Assembly (NCBI GenBank): GCA_008330645.1
Contig: VLTN01000025.1
Span: 1-64,000 of the forward strand
DNA: 64,000 bases
Source: Cafeteria roenbergensis
Lineage: Eukaryota; Sar; Bigyra; Bicosoecida; Cafeteriaceae
Direction of reading: 5' to 3'
Part shown: piece by piece, positions 48,061 through 58,711 of the stretch
Numbering within the stretch: the first letter of the stretch is position 1
How the letters are laid out: the number at the start of each line of letters is the position of its first letter
Notes under the pieces: model-generated
Database searches by the model: none
The model's input: only the letters and a program-made list of their open reading frames with translations
What the model was told of the DNA's origin: nothing
Position numbers and translations under genes: made by a program

Positions 48061-50892
48061 ATGCCGCGCGACGAGATTGAGGATGCCATCCTCGCCTTTG
48101 TCAAGAAGCGGGCGGCCTCGCCCGCGGACATTGCGCGATGCCTCGTGGGTTCCATCTCCGCCCGCGCGTTCCAGGACACGGGCACGTTCGGCGCGCTCAG
48201 GAGGCGCAATGTCAGCCGCGACCACGTTGTGAACGTCATCCAGCGCATGATTCGACAGCAGCGGGGCATCACCATTGACAGGCACCTCGGCGTGATCCCG
48301 ACCGGGCCAGTGGCGCAGCCGGCCCACGCGGCGCGGCCGCCCTCCGCTGGCCACGGTGCGTCTCCCCGCGTGGGGGCGTCGCGGGCAGCGTCCAAGCAGT
48401 TCCAGCCGCCTCGCGGGCCGGCGGGGCCCGAGTGGGGACCGCGTCAAAAGGCTGGCGCGCCGAGCTCCGCTTGGGATGAAGCGCTCGCGCACACCCGTGG
48501 AGCAGCAGCGGAGCCCGCGACCAGACGGAGCTCGGCGTCTGGTGGCGCCCTGCCTGCCGCGGGCGGGCCTGGTGCCGCTGCCCCCGTGGCGGCTCTCCCC
48601 GCCCCGCCCGCCGTCGCGGGGCTTGAGCTGCGCCGCGCTGCTCCGCACGCGACCTCCGCCGCGTCGTCGTCCCCTGTCACGCGCCTTGCGCGGATCATGC
48701 AGGGGCGCCTGGCCGCGGCGGCGTCGGGAAGCGAGCCCTCTGTCGCGCAGCACGGGTCCGCTGACTGCAGTGCAGGCCGCGACGACGAACTCCACCTTGG
48801 CGTGACAGCGGCCGCCCCAAGCCGCGCTGCTGCTGCAGACGACGACGACACGTCATCGGCGGAGCTGAGTCCCGGGCAAGCGCGAGTGCTGGCCGCGGTG
48901 AGCGCGGGCCGCTCCATCTTCTTCACCGGCCCGGCCGGAACGGGCAAGTCGTTCTTGCTGCGGAGAGCGATCGAGTCCCTTCGCGAGCGGCACGGGGCGG
49001 GCGCCGTGTTCGTCACCGCAGCCACCGGAATCGCAGCCTGCCACATCGGCGGGACCACCCTGCACTCCTTTGCTGGCGTCGGCATTGCCAAGCACGGCGC
49101 AGAAGCAGCCGCAGCGGCGGCCGTGAGGAGCGGAAACGCGGTCCAGCGGTGGCGCGCGTGCCGCTGCCTGGTGGTGGACGAGGTGTCCATGGTGGACGCG
49201 CAGCTGTTCGAGGCTGTGGAGCTCACGGCCAGGAGGGCACGCCGCTCCAACGCCCCGTTCGGAGGAGTCCAGCTGGTGCTCACAGGCGACTTCCTGCAGC
49301 TGCCCCCCGTGGGGCTGGACGAGGACGATAGCGCAGGCGGGTTCGGGACAAGGCGCGGGGGACGCCCCGCCCCTGCCTCTGCCGGCGCCGGCGCCGGCGC
49401 CGGCAGAGGCAGGGGCAGGGGCGGCAAGCAGGCCGCGCCCGCGCCGCCCGCCGTCAAGTACTGCTTCGAGTCCCCTCGGTGGGCCGCGTGCGTCTCTGAG
49501 AGCGCGATGCTGCAGACGGTGTTCAGGCAGCGGGACCAACGCTTCGTCGACCTCCTCAACTCACTTCGTGCGGGCAGAGCCGGTGATGCAGAGCGCCGCC
49601 TGCTGGCCAGCGCAGGGGCGGAGGTCGCGGCAGCCGAGGCCAGGGGCGAGGACCCGACGAGGCTCTTCGCGCGAAACCGCGACGTCGACGCGCTGAACGC
49701 CCGCAAGCTCGCGTCGCTGCCCGGCGAGGCGGTGGAACTGGAGGCTGTGGACGGGGGCGAGCACCCCTGGCTGGGCACCCTTCAGCGCAACTGCGCGGCG
49801 CCGACGTCCTTGCGCCTCAAGCTGGGCGCGCGAGTGATGCTGCTGAAGAACGTGGACGTGGAGGCTGGGCTGGTGAACGGGGCGACAGGCAGGATCGTGG
49901 ACTTCGTTCGGCAGCCGGGCGCCGGCGAAGGCGCGCCCGCAGACCTGCCGCGCGTGGAGTTCGCGCTTCGGAACAGCGACGGCGAGACGCACACGGTGAC
50001 GAGGACGGTGGAGCGGTCCTCCTGGTCGTCCGAGCTCGGGGGCGTGCCGGTGGCGTGGCGGGAGCAGGTGCCGCTCAAGCTGGCGTGGGCGCTCTCCATC
50101 CACAAGGCGCAGGGCATGACGCTGCCGCTTGTGGATGTCAGTCTTGCGGGGGTGTTTGCGCGCGGGCAAGCATACGTGGCGCTCTCTCGCGGCGTGGCGC
50201 TCTCCCGGATCCGGGTGCGAGGCTTCAGCGCCGGGGCTGTCAAGGCCTCGCCGCGCGTCCTCAGGTTCTACGCTGCGCTGCAGGCTGCGGCAGCAGCGCG
50301 GGAGGGCGCGGGAGGGCACGCCGGTCCAGCGGCAGCCGCCGGTGCGACTACTGGCGCCGGCAGCGGCAGAACTGCCGGCTCCGCTGCCGCGGGAACAGCG
50401 GCCCGCGCCGCGTCGGCAGCCGCGGGCCCCACCACGGCCCCTCGAGCATGCACTGCCAGCAGCAGTGGCGGGCCGGCAGCTGGGGAAGCGCGCGGCGTTG
50501 CGAGCGTGGCAGAGCTGGCGGACGAGGACGAGGCCCTCATGCTTGCGCTGGAGGCCGGTGCGGCGGAGGCTGCCCCGGCGCCGGCAGCGGCACCCCGGCA
50601 AGTGTCGGCCGTGGCATCCAGGCCGTTCAAGCGGCCGCGGCCCCTTCCGGCGGCCAGCACCGCGCCTGCGGACGAAACGCTGTTCTCGTTGGAGGACGAC
50701 AGCGACGGGCTGGAGGACTTTGCTCCGCCGCGCGCCAAGCGGCTTGCCCCTGCGGAGCCGCCGAGCGCAGGCTCCCCCGCTGCACGAAGGGCGGCGCCCG
50801 GCGGTGCTGCTGCTTCGGACGCGGGCGGCAGCGCCATCGACCGAGAGGTGGCTGCGCTGCTGGCCGGGCTGGACGCAAACGACCTCGAGTGA
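48061..50892 (+). CDS. PIF1: PIF1-family 5'-3' DNA helicase
   Basis: A single exon of 943 codons. PIF1 helicases unwind G-quadruplexes, R-loops and replication barriers in nucleus and mitochondria. An N-terminal helical domain (EIEDAILAFVKKRAASPADI ... NVIQRMIRQQRGI) looks like a winged helix and is not a standard part of the family. The helicase core has Walker A FTGPAGTGKSFLLRRAIES (about 291), VTAATGIAACHIGGTTLHSF, Walker B CLVVDEVSMVDAQ (about 371), LTGDFLQLPPV, VFRQRDQRFVDLLN, LKLGARVMLLKNVD and LAWALSIHKAQGMTLP with YVALSRG. All motifs are intact. A Gly/Ala/Arg insert after LQLPPV contains a 48-bp perfect palindrome. The tail is disordered with acidic patches. It converges on RAN. Confidence 0.92.
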   Translation: MPRDEIEDAILAFVKKRAASPADIARCLVGSISARAFQDTGTFGALRRRNVSRDHVVNVIQRMIRQQRGITIDRHLGVIPTGPVAQPAHAARPPSAGHGASPRVGASRAASKQFQPPRGPAGPEWGPRQKAGAPSSAWDEALAHTRGAAAEPATRRSSASGGALPAAGGPGAAAPVAALPAPPAVAGLELRRAAPHATSAASSSPVTRLARIMQGRLAAAASGSEPSVAQHGSADCSAGRDDELHLGVTAAAPSRAAAADDDDTSSAELSPGQARVLAAVSAGRSIFFTGPAGTGKSFLLRRAIESLRERHGAGAVFVTAATGIAACHIGGTTLHSFAGVGIAKHGAEAAAAAAVRSGNAVQRWRACRCLVVDEVSMVDAQLFEAVELTARRARRSNAPFGGVQLVLTGDFLQLPPVGLDEDDSAGGFGTRRGGRPAPASAGAGAGAGRGRGRGGKQAAPAPPAVKYCFESPRWAACVSESAMLQTVFRQRDQRFVDLLNSLRAGRAGDAERRLLASAGAEVAAAEARGEDPTRLFARNRDVDALNARKLASLPGEAVELEAVDGGEHPWLGTLQRNCAAPTSLRLKLGARVMLLKNVDVEAGLVNGATGRIVDFVRQPGAGEGAPADLPRVEFALRNSDGETHTVTRTVERSSWSSELGGVPVAWREQVPLKLAWALSIHKAQGMTLPLVDVSLAGVFARGQAYVALSRGVALSRIRVRGFSAGAVKASPRVLRFYAALQAAAAAREGAGGHAGPAAAAGATTGAGSGRTAGSAAAGTAARAASAAAGPTTAPRACTASSSGGPAAGEARGVASVAELADEDEALMLALEAGAAEAAPAPAAAPRQVSAVASRPFKRPRPLPAASTAPADETLFSLEDDSDGLEDFAPPRAKRLAPAEPPSAGSPAARRAAPGGAAASDAGGSAIDREVAALLAGLDANDLE
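49369..49416. repeat. 48-bp perfect inverted repeat (palindrome) in the PIF1 coding region
   Basis: The left arm 49369-49392 (gcccctgcctctgccggcgc + cggc) is the exact reverse complement of the right arm 49393-49416, with no spacer. It encodes the Ala/Gly to Gly/Arg stretch between the Walker-B side of the core and the next motif. It is in frame. Such a sequence can extrude as a hairpin. Confidence 0.9.
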
Positions 50893-51140
50893 CGCGTCGC
50901 AGGCCGGCCACGCGGGAGTGAGCGCGTGTGTGCGCGCACAGATGTGCACGACTGGGGGCAGGGGGGATCGGCCACCCGCGGGGCTTTGTGTGGCTGCGGC
51001 GGGGAGCGCGTGACGAACAACGGATGCGGTTTGGTAGGCCGGCGCCCGATAGTGCCAGCACACAGGCGGGGCGAGCAGCGCCTCGCGCGATGGCGGGCCT
51101 GGTCCACGCGGGCGGCTCAGGACAGCCGGCCTGATGGGTC

Positions 51141-52223
51141 TCAGTCAAAGTCGTCGCCCTCGGGGAGGGGGGCGGCGTCGGCGGCCACGCGGTCGGCCTC
51201 GAGGGCGCGCTTCTGCTCCTCGTTAAGCTGGAACTCGGCGGGCAGGAGCACGGGCGCCTCGGTGAAGCGAAGGCTCTCGTCGCGCGCAAGGATGCAAGCG
51301 ATCTTCAGGAACGGCCTGACAGCGTTGTAGTTGGTCTTGGCCGAGATGTCAAAGTAGGGGATGCCCACGCGGCGATGGTACCTGATCTGCCTTGCCTTCA
51401 CCATGCGCTCCTTCACGTCCACCTTGTTGCCCACCAGCACGGTGGGGATGTCCGCAGCAATGCGCGAGATGCGCTTGTGCCACTCGGGCACCATGAGGTA
51501 GGAGCCGCGGGCGGTGAGGTCGAACATGATGATGCAAGCCTGCGCCTTGAGGCTGCGGAAGAGCACGTCAGGCGGCACGCGAGGGCCAGAGAAGGGTGAG
51601 GGCGTGCGGGCGATGAGCAAGACACCAAGCGGGCGCGTGGCGGCGGCTCCTGACCACGGACGGGGGTCCAGGAGGAGGGAAAGGGGGAAGGGGAGGGGGC
51701 GCCAGCGCAAGCGCAGACTCGGACCGCAGCAAACGGCTCGGCCAGTGAAGCTTGCAACAAACGGCGGCCCGGCACTCATGGCGCTCTCCCGGCGCAACGA
51801 GGCCAGGGGCAGGGCTGTTCCCGTCGCCCTCTGGTGCCCCGGAGCACTGGCAACGTCAGCGGGGCGGGGGCTGGGGCGAAAAGGCGCCGGGTGGCGGGCC
51901 AGGCGGGCGCGCTTGCGGAGCGCGGCGACACTTGGAACGCGTTCGAACCGAGACGGCATGTGCGCTGTTCGCTGCCCCCTAGCTCACTAGTAACCATCGC
52001 GGAGGCCGGCGTACTTCTCCTGACCAGCAGTGTCCCACACGTTGAACACGATGGGGCCGCGGTTGGTGTAGAACGGCAGCTGGCGCATCTCGGCGCCGAT
52101 GGTGGCGTCGTAGTGCTTGGTGTAATCGCCAGTGAGCACGCGCTTCACGAAGGTGGTCTTTCCCACGCCACCCTCACCGATGAGGACAAGCTTGAACTGG
52201 GCCGCGCCCTCCGGAAGGGCCAT
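51141..52223 (-). CDS. RAN: RAN GTPase (nuclear transport)
   Basis: Exons complement(51988..52223) and (51141..51552), joined by a 435-nt intron, the longest found here (GTGAGC donor, CCGCAG acceptor, phase 2), give 215 residues, the family's normal length. RAN-GTP sets the direction of importin/exportin transport and guides spindle assembly. Visible are the P-loop GEGGVGKT (16-23), switch [25 protein letters not shown], and across the splice [19 protein letters not shown] and DISAKTNYN follow. The tail ends in an acidic PLPEGDDFD like the DEDDDL of RAN. The splice restores LRDGYY, an exact family feature. It converges on PIF1 and diverges from a small basic-protein gene. Confidence 0.95.
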
Positions 52224-52636
52224 GGCGGGGGCGGGGGTCGTAGCGGCGGCCTGCGGCGCGGGGAGGCAAATAAACGGCAGGCCAGCGAAGTCGGAGGAAG
52301 GCCCAAGAATGCCTCGCCGCCCGGCGGCCGTGGCCGGTTCGGAGCGCGCGTTGGGCGCTCCAGGAGCTCCTCGACTCCTTTCTCACCATGACTGCTGGTC
52401 GTCGAGTCCTACGGTCCTCGCGCGAGTGGTCTGCGGGGAACACTGCGCGGGCAAACGGGCGGACGTCGAAAGCAGGGTTCCCAAGGTGGCGCCTGGCAGA
52501 GCCGCCACTTTGTGCGCCCCCGGCGCGGCGCGTCAGAGCCCCGGCGCCCCGCCCCCCCCCGGCCCGGAGCCGGCACTCGGGTTTCCAGTGCGGCAGCCTG
52601 CCCGCTCCGCCCGCTCCAGCGCTCGGGACGCCCGTC
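52224..52636. promoter_or_regulatory. Divergent region upstream of RAN
   Basis: This stretch holds the RAN promoter and the leader of the small plus-strand gene. An in-frame ATG at 52388 could extend that gene by 83 residues of Arg/Pro-rich sequence; this extension has no ordered features and was left out. Confidence 0.35.
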
Positions 52637-52888
52637 ATGGAGTCCGACTGGCTGATGGCTGTGGAAGCCCCCAAGCGTGCCAAGGGCAACAAGGCCAAGA
52701 AGGCGGCCGACGCCGCCAAGCCCCCCAAGCGGTGGGCCACCAAGGGAAGGGGGTGTGGCGCGGGGCAGGACCTTGGGCCGCGCGGGGAGCCGCGCTTCGA
52801 GGACCTCCCGCCGTCCTGGCAGGCGGTGCGGCGCCTCAAGAACCGCCAGGCCAAGGCCATGCACAAGGACCTGCGTCCAAAGGACTAG
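52637..52888 (+). CDS. Small basic hypothetical protein
   Basis: An 83-codon frame. The second half reads like real protein (RFEDLPPSWQAVRRLKNRQA then KAMHKDLRPKD), preceded by Lys/Ala-rich sequence (KRAKGNKAKKAADAAKPPKR). The ATG at 52637 is in gtcATGG. No family recognised; the basic character suggests RNA or ribosome binding. Gene status rests only on sequence character and a clean frame between RAN and CDC73. A second open frame after the stop (RKRARGTHEANAVDG) could be a further exon. Confidence 0.4.
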   Translation: MESDWLMAVEAPKRAKGNKAKKAADAAKPPKRWATKGRGCGAGQDLGPRGEPRFEDLPPSWQAVRRLKNRQAKAMHKDLRPKD

Positions 52889-53759
52889 CCGCGGATGGCT
52901 CCCGGAGCGGCAAGACCTCTGCCGGCGCTGGCCTGGTGGCAGGGGCAGCGAGTTCTCGCTTCTCGGGCTGCGGCCGCGGAGACACCGCTGCATCAGCGCT
53001 GCGTCGCAAGCGCGCCCGCGGCACCCACGAGGCCAATGCTGTCGACGGACTGGCGCTGGGCTCCGGGCATGCGGCTCGGCCCGCACATGCGGGGCGCGGC
53101 GCGCTCCACTCCTCGCCACGCGCTGGTCGGCAGGCCCCTGCCTCGGAGCAACCCGGGGGCGGACTCCAGGTGCCCGCCGCTGCCGCCGTGGACTGCGAAG
53201 CCCCTTCCTCCCGCGAGGCGTTCACATTGGAGGGGGATGGGGCAGGTTAGGAGAGGCCTAGAGTCGACCGTGCAGCGTGGCGCGCCTGGCAGCCGCGGCC
53301 GCCTCTCCAGTTTTCTGGGCCCCTCCCCGCTGGGCACGGCTGGGCGTAAGGGGCCTCGAAGCTTGGCGCCGTTTGGCCGAACTCGGGCGGGTGTGACTGA
53401 GCGAGCTTGAGCTTGCGCGAGTGGCGGGCCCGCTGGGTGGTTTCGCATTTGGGCGACGCATAGCGACGGTCAGCACGCCGCTTCGCCGACAACACCGCTT
53501 TGCGAGCAAGCCCCGCCCACACGACCCCGTCGCGACCGAAGCAGCGGCAGCATGCGGTGTTGTCTCGCCTGCAAGGCCCTCCCTGCGCCCGGTGCACACG
53601 CCGAACTCGAGCAGCACGACGCGGCCGGACCCGCGGCCGCAGCGGCAGAGCCGGCAGGCCACTGGCCGCTGGCAAACGAGCGCCGCCCAGCGGGCTGCCC
53701 ATCGCCCGGCTGACCCCACTCGGTCCCAGCCTTGCAGCGTCCGGGGCGGGGGCAAGGAC
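52889..53759. other. Intergenic, 871 bp, no supported gene
   Basis: This is the widest gene-free stretch in the right half. Several overlapping open frames cross it on both strands but none continues with ordered sequence or matched splice signals, apart from the possible exon noted for the small basic gene. It must contain the CDC73 promoter. Confidence 0.4.
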
Positions 53760-55268
53760 ATGGATGCCCTCAATGCCCTCCGCGAGGCGACCGTGTCCGG
53801 CGCGCCCGTTGTGGAGGAGGGTGAAGAGCTGATAATCGGCGAGGCGCGCTTTCCCGTCTCGCTGGTGACTCCCGTACTGACCAACGACGGGAGCCACTAC
53901 CCCCTCGGGTCGCTGTTTGTGACGTTCAAGTTTGCAGGGGAGAAGAACGCAACGCGCCTCGCCGAGTACAAGCGTCTCGGCGTTGCGCGCGTGCACTACG
54001 GCGACAACAAGAAGATCCTCGCGTACCTGCGCGGACAGACCACTGGGGACGACATTGTGGATAGGTCGTTTGCGGCTCGTGCCGCCAGCACCGAGGCAGG
54101 GGCGGCCCAGCCATCGTCCTCGAGCGCGTCAGCGGCGGCCGGGGCTGCTGGCGCGCTCGGCGCTGCGGGCGCCTCAGCCGCAGCTGCTGGCCCATCCTCC
54201 TCTTCTTCCTCGTCCTCCTCCTCGTCCTCCTCGTCAGCGGCGCCGTCGTCGTCGTCCGCTGCGCACATGGCCGTGGGCGGCGCCGCGCACCTCGTGATGG
54301 GAGCGGGGAGCGCGGCCTCGGGCGCCGCGCGCGCCGGCGACCTGGCGGCTGAGCACGCCGCCACGCTCCACGAGGTGCTGCGCCGCGAGGTGCCCATCGC
54401 CACGCGCAACTCGGTCCTCTCCGTGCCTGGCGCGAACCTCCGCGCCGCCATCTTCGACCTCTTCTCCAGCGGCTCTGCCGACCCGGCCGCGGGCGGGAAC
54501 AAGCGCTCGCGCAGCGGCAAGCGGCTCTCCACAAGGGAGCGCCTGGCGCAGGCCAAGCTCGAGAAGGAGGCGGCAGCGGCGGCGGGGAGGCCCTCCCGCG
54601 GGCCGTCGACGTCGGGGTCCGATCCCCGCTACGGGCCCCGCGGCGCCGCCATCATCATCGTTCCCAACGCCTCCTCCTCGCTCATCACGCTTCACAACGC
54701 GCCGCGCCTGCTCAAGGACATGTACTTCGTGCCCCCCGGGGAGGCCAAGGCGGCCATGCGAGCAGCGGGCACGGCCAAGCCCTGGAAGGTGACCATCGAG
54801 CGGCAGACGACGGCGGGACCCCGCCGCTACCACATCATGGACTCGACCGACAAGCTCCAGCCCGGCGACTGGGACAAGGTCGTCGCCATCTTCACGCACG
54901 GGGCGGACTGGCAGTTCAAGGGCTGGCGCTGGGGCCGCGCTGCGGGCCGCCCCGACATCACCCCGGTGGAGGTGTTCGACCGCACTCGCGGGTTCTTCCT
55001 CCACTATGAGGACGAGCCCGTGCCCCCGTCCGTGCGCCGCTGGCGCGTGGACGCCCTGGGCGTGTCCCGAAGCCAGCGCCACCTCGACACGGGGCTGGTG
55101 GCCCGCTTCTGGCAGACGGTCGACGAGTTTGTATCGCTCAAGAAGCCCTTCCTGATGCGAGACACGTCGCGTCCCAGCGCGGGGGTCGCCCCAGCGCCAG
55201 GCGGATCCTCGTCGGCGTCGTCCTCTTCGGCTGCGTCGGCCGCTTCGGCAGGTGGCGTTCGCCGCTAG
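53760..55268 (+). CDS. CDC73: CDC73/parafibromin, PAF1 complex subunit
   Basis: A single exon of 502 codons. CDC73 is part of the PAF1 complex on elongating RNA polymerase II and couples it to histone H2B ubiquitination and H3K4 methylation. The N-terminus (MDALNALREATVSGAPVVEE then ARFPVSLVTPVL) matches the family start. The C-terminal Ras-like domain lies at about 293-475: IIIVPNASSSLITLHNAPRL, YHIMDSTDKLQPGDWDKVVA, WQFKGWRW, TPVEVFDRTRGFFLHYED and SQRHLDTGLVARFWQTVDEF. Between them is a linker with a poly-Ser run (about 145-160) and Ala stretches, in place of the longer linker of animal proteins. It converges on the UBE3D-like gene. Confidence 0.95.
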   Translation: MDALNALREATVSGAPVVEEGEELIIGEARFPVSLVTPVLTNDGSHYPLGSLFVTFKFAGEKNATRLAEYKRLGVARVHYGDNKKILAYLRGQTTGDDIVDRSFAARAASTEAGAAQPSSSSASAAAGAAGALGAAGASAAAAGPSSSSSSSSSSSSSSAAPSSSSAAHMAVGGAAHLVMGAGSAASGAARAGDLAAEHAATLHEVLRREVPIATRNSVLSVPGANLRAAIFDLFSSGSADPAAGGNKRSRSGKRLSTRERLAQAKLEKEAAAAAGRPSRGPSTSGSDPRYGPRGAAIIIVPNASSSLITLHNAPRLLKDMYFVPPGEAKAAMRAAGTAKPWKVTIERQTTAGPRRYHIMDSTDKLQPGDWDKVVAIFTHGADWQFKGWRWGRAAGRPDITPVEVFDRTRGFFLHYEDEPVPPSVRRWRVDALGVSRSQRHLDTGLVARFWQTVDEFVSLKKPFLMRDTSRPSAGVAPAPGGSSSASSSSAASAASAGGVRR

Positions 55269-55689
55269 CGCTGCTTGGGTCACTGGAATCGCCGCTGCAC
55301 CGCCCCCAGCCCCTCCATTGCGCGTCCCCACCGCGCCCTCCTCCCGTTCACAGTGGTGTGCGTGTCTCGAGTTCGTGCACCGGCCAATCGCCATGTCGCT
55401 GGCCTGTTTTGCATTGTGCGGTCGCGGCAGGCAATCCGTCCGTCCGTCTGCTGCTGCCGCCGCCGCCGCCGCTGCCACTGCTGCTGCTTCTGCTGCTACT
55501 GCTGCTGGCGACGGCACTGCGCCCCGCACTCGCAAGCACAGGCCGCAGGACAAGCCATAGCGCTGCGCGCACACCCACACGCATCACAGCACGGCACGAC
55601 AGCCGCCCACCCAGCACCGCAGTGCTGCCCCCCCTGCGTGGCGCTGCTCCGCGCCGCAGCCCGACGCTCTCGCACCCCCCCCGCTAACT
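55269..55689. other. Convergent intergenic region with GCC/GCT triplet repeat
   Basis: This stretch holds a triplet-repeat tract at 55448-55508 (ctgctgctgccgccgccgcc and similar). No gene is supported. Confidence 0.5.
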
Positions 55690-58438
55690 TCACCAGGCGG
55701 GCGGCAGCGGAACCCACGCCTCGTACCCACAGCCCTCCGACGCGCCGGGCGCCGCCAGACCGCTGCTCCCCAGCACAAGGGCGCCGGCCCGCAGCGCCGC
55801 CGTCAGTGCAGACAGCTCCCCCGCAGTCACCTGCAACACCTCTGCAGCCGCGGCACGAGGGCCCGCCTCCCCGCGCCCGGCCGCCCACGCAAGGGGCCCA
55901 GTGCCGCCCTTCGCCCACTCGCGAAACCGCAGCACGACGGCGGAGCGCGGCACGGACCGCAGGCTCGCGGGCAACCGCCCACACACGCGGCCCACGGCGG
56001 AGCGCAGCGTGGCCAGCGGCGGACGACCCGCGCACGCCGCCTCGTCCGGCGGACACGCGCCCAGCTGGAGCGACGCGGAGCCCACGCTCACCCCAACGCA
56101 GCGGGAGGCGGCCGAGGCCGGCGGCCCAACAGCCACCAGCCAGCGCGCGCCGCGGCCCTCGGCCGCCGCGAGCGCCGCCGCCTGGGCAAGGTACGTCTCC
56201 AGCGAGTGGTGCTGCATCGGCCCGCCGCCACCTGGCGCCGACAGCCGGTGCTTGTCGAGCTCCAGCGACAGGGCGGCCTGCCTGCCAGCTGGAGCAGCAC
56301 TCGAGAGCGCGGCCGCCGCTGCCAGGGCCGCCACGCACGACTCCTGGCGGAGAAACGCGTCCCTCACTTCTGCAGAGCACACGATCCTGCCTACGGGAGC
56401 CCTGCAGCGGCCGCACATCGCAGCCCCCGCCTTGCTAGCCGACGCGCGAACACTGCCAGCCCCCACATCCGACCCCGCGACCACCACGCTGGCGGGCGCC
56501 ACGAGGCCATGGGGCGCCCGCCCCGCCCCCGCTGCAGCGCCGAGGGCGGGATCGGCCTGCCTGGCGTGGGAGGGGTGGCAGAGGAAATCCTCGCCCGACC
56601 ACAGCGACGACGGCGCGGGGCTGAACCGGACGCCGGGGCGAAGCAGCTGGGCGCCGCACCGGCGGCAGGCCAGGCCCTGCGCCTCCAGCGACGCGCACTC
56701 GCTCGGGCCGGCGTGGCAGAGCTCGGGGTGCCTCTGCCGGCACCGCACCGAGCCGGGGATCTCAAGGCGGAACGTCGCCACAACAGTGCCCCAGAGCGCC
56801 TCCGAGGGGGGGACCCAGTGCCATGACATGCTGCCGACGTCGACGCGCGTCGGCAGAGCCACGGTTGCTCGGTGCAGCGTCCAGTGGCCGTGCCGGCCTC
56901 TCACCTCGCCGCAGCCGCCGCCGCGCCCGTCGCTGGGCACAAACGCCACAACGGTCACATGGGTGGCGCTGGCGTGCAGCGCCGGCCGCGGATAGGCAGG
57001 CGCTGCCCGACCCTCGGGCAGCGGCGGCAGCGGGCAGGCGACTGAGAGGCGCGACACTCCCGGGAGCAGCCGCGTGACCGAGCAGAGGGCGGGCAGGCGC
57101 AGGGGCGGAACGGGGCCGGCCGGCGCGGGGGAGGGCGCCGCTGCCGGCGACGACGGCGGTTCTGCCACTGGTGGGGGAGGTGGTGCCGTGGCTGCTGGCG
57201 CCGGTGCCGCTGCCGCAAATGCTTGCGCCGGTGCCGCTGCCGCAGCAGGGCCAAGCGGCGGGTCGGCGGGCGAATCCGCAGCCGGACTAAGCGGCGCGTC
57301 GGCGGGCAGTGCCGCCCTCGCCCGCCCGTCCGCTGATTGGCCCATCCCGGTCAGCTCCAACGGGGCAGCGCAGCCAGCCACGGCGTCCAGCGACGTGACG
57401 TATGCCACCACCACCCGGGGCGGCCGGTCGGCGAGTCTCTCGCGTAGAGCAATAGGCAGCGTCATCGCCACAGCGCCGCTGGTGTCGCCGGAGGCCCACT
57501 CGAGCGCCCAGTGATCACGGGCCGGGTCTCTGCCGGGCACAGTGAGCGCAGCGGCTGCGGCGGCGCCCTGTGCTGCGGCATCGCCCGCACGGGCGACGGC
57601 CTCGGCCGCTGGCTCTGAGAGCAGGAACAGCCCGACCCAGTCGCCCTCGCTCGGCCGCCAGTCCCGCTGAACCACGCCTGCCCTGGAGCCGGAGACGACG
57701 CCCCCCGCTCGCAGGCTCCAGCCGCACTTGACGGCGAACCCGCCGTCTGCAGTGGGGTGGACTGCGCACCGCAGCCTCGCGGCGGTGCCCGAGTCGACGC
57801 TGCAGCCAGAGTGCGACAAGACTGGAGGCGTGTCCGCGGCAACGGGCTGGGCGTCGGGATCGCCCACCGCGGCCGCGGCGGCAGGCCGGGCTGCCGCGGG
57901 CGGCTCCGCCTCGAGCGCGGCCTGCTGGAGGGCCGCTGCGGCTCTCGCGGCCGACTCGTCGAGCGCCTTGCTCGAGGCATCCCGCTTTGCAGTGGCTGTT
58001 GCCAGAAAGTCCGTCGCGCGCTTGACACTGCGAAGGGGACCAGCCACGCGCAGGACGGGGCAAGGTGGCAGGCGAGCGAATGCGCTCCACCTCCTGCCCG
58101 TGGGCCGGCCCCAGCTCACAGGGAAGCGCGGGTGGTCGACCTGCAAGGCAGATGCAACTGCGGCTCGAACTGGGGCTTACGCGGTCTTTGCCAGCGCCGC
58201 CTGCGCAGTCGCCCGACTCCTTGCCTGTGCATGCGCGCCGGCGAGGCAAGGCCACGTTCACGGCCACGTCAGGCGGGGAGCGATCAGGGAAGCGGGGAAA
58301 GCGGGGGGGGACTGGGAGGGCGGCCTGGCAGGACAGCAAGCAACGCGGCAACGTGGGCGCCACTCTCACTGCCTCCGCCTCGGCCAATTGCTCCCGCAGC
58401 TTGGCCATCGCGGCGGCCAGGTCCTGCGTCTTGGGCAT
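55690..58438 (-). CDS. UBE3D: UBE3D/HECT_2-like ubiquitin ligase with N-terminal SKICH-like domain
   Basis: Exon 1, complement(58370..58438), encodes 23 residues of helix (MPKTQDLAAAMAKLREQLAE). A 229-nt intron (GTGAGA...TTGCAG, phase 0) leads to exon 2, complement(55690..58140), 839 residues in total. Exon 2 may hold a further 63-nt intron near 58,028-58,090. Residues about 146-270 look like a SKICH/CALCOCO-type beta sandwich (WRPSEGDWVGLFLLSE ... HWALEWASGD ... RVVVAYVTS). From about 383 on the sequence fits UBE3D, an E2-binding ligase with conserved cysteines: CRRCGAQLLRPGVRF, LWSGEDFLCHPSH, MCGRCRAPVGRIVC and SLETYLAQAAALAAAEGRGA. The two parts are joined by a long Ala/Pro linker. The role is inferred from family only. 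Confidence 0.65.
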
Positions 58439-58711
58439 TGCCGCCTGCGGCCCGGGCCCCCTCTCAGTCTGAGTCAGTGTCGGATGCAAGTGCGCCGTGT
58501 GCGCACGGGGCAGAGCCGCCGCGCCGTGCCAGCCCCGCGCGCGGTGAGCGGTTCGGGCGGAGCGCAGTGCGTGGCTCGGCGACTGGGCAGCGGCGCGCAG
58601 AGTTCCACGAACTTGGGCCGGGCAACGTGGACCGCCAACCAGGCGAGGCCGTGGGGATAGTCAGCGGAGAGGGGGGGAAACAAACACGGCATGCACACAT
58701 CGGGACGACGG

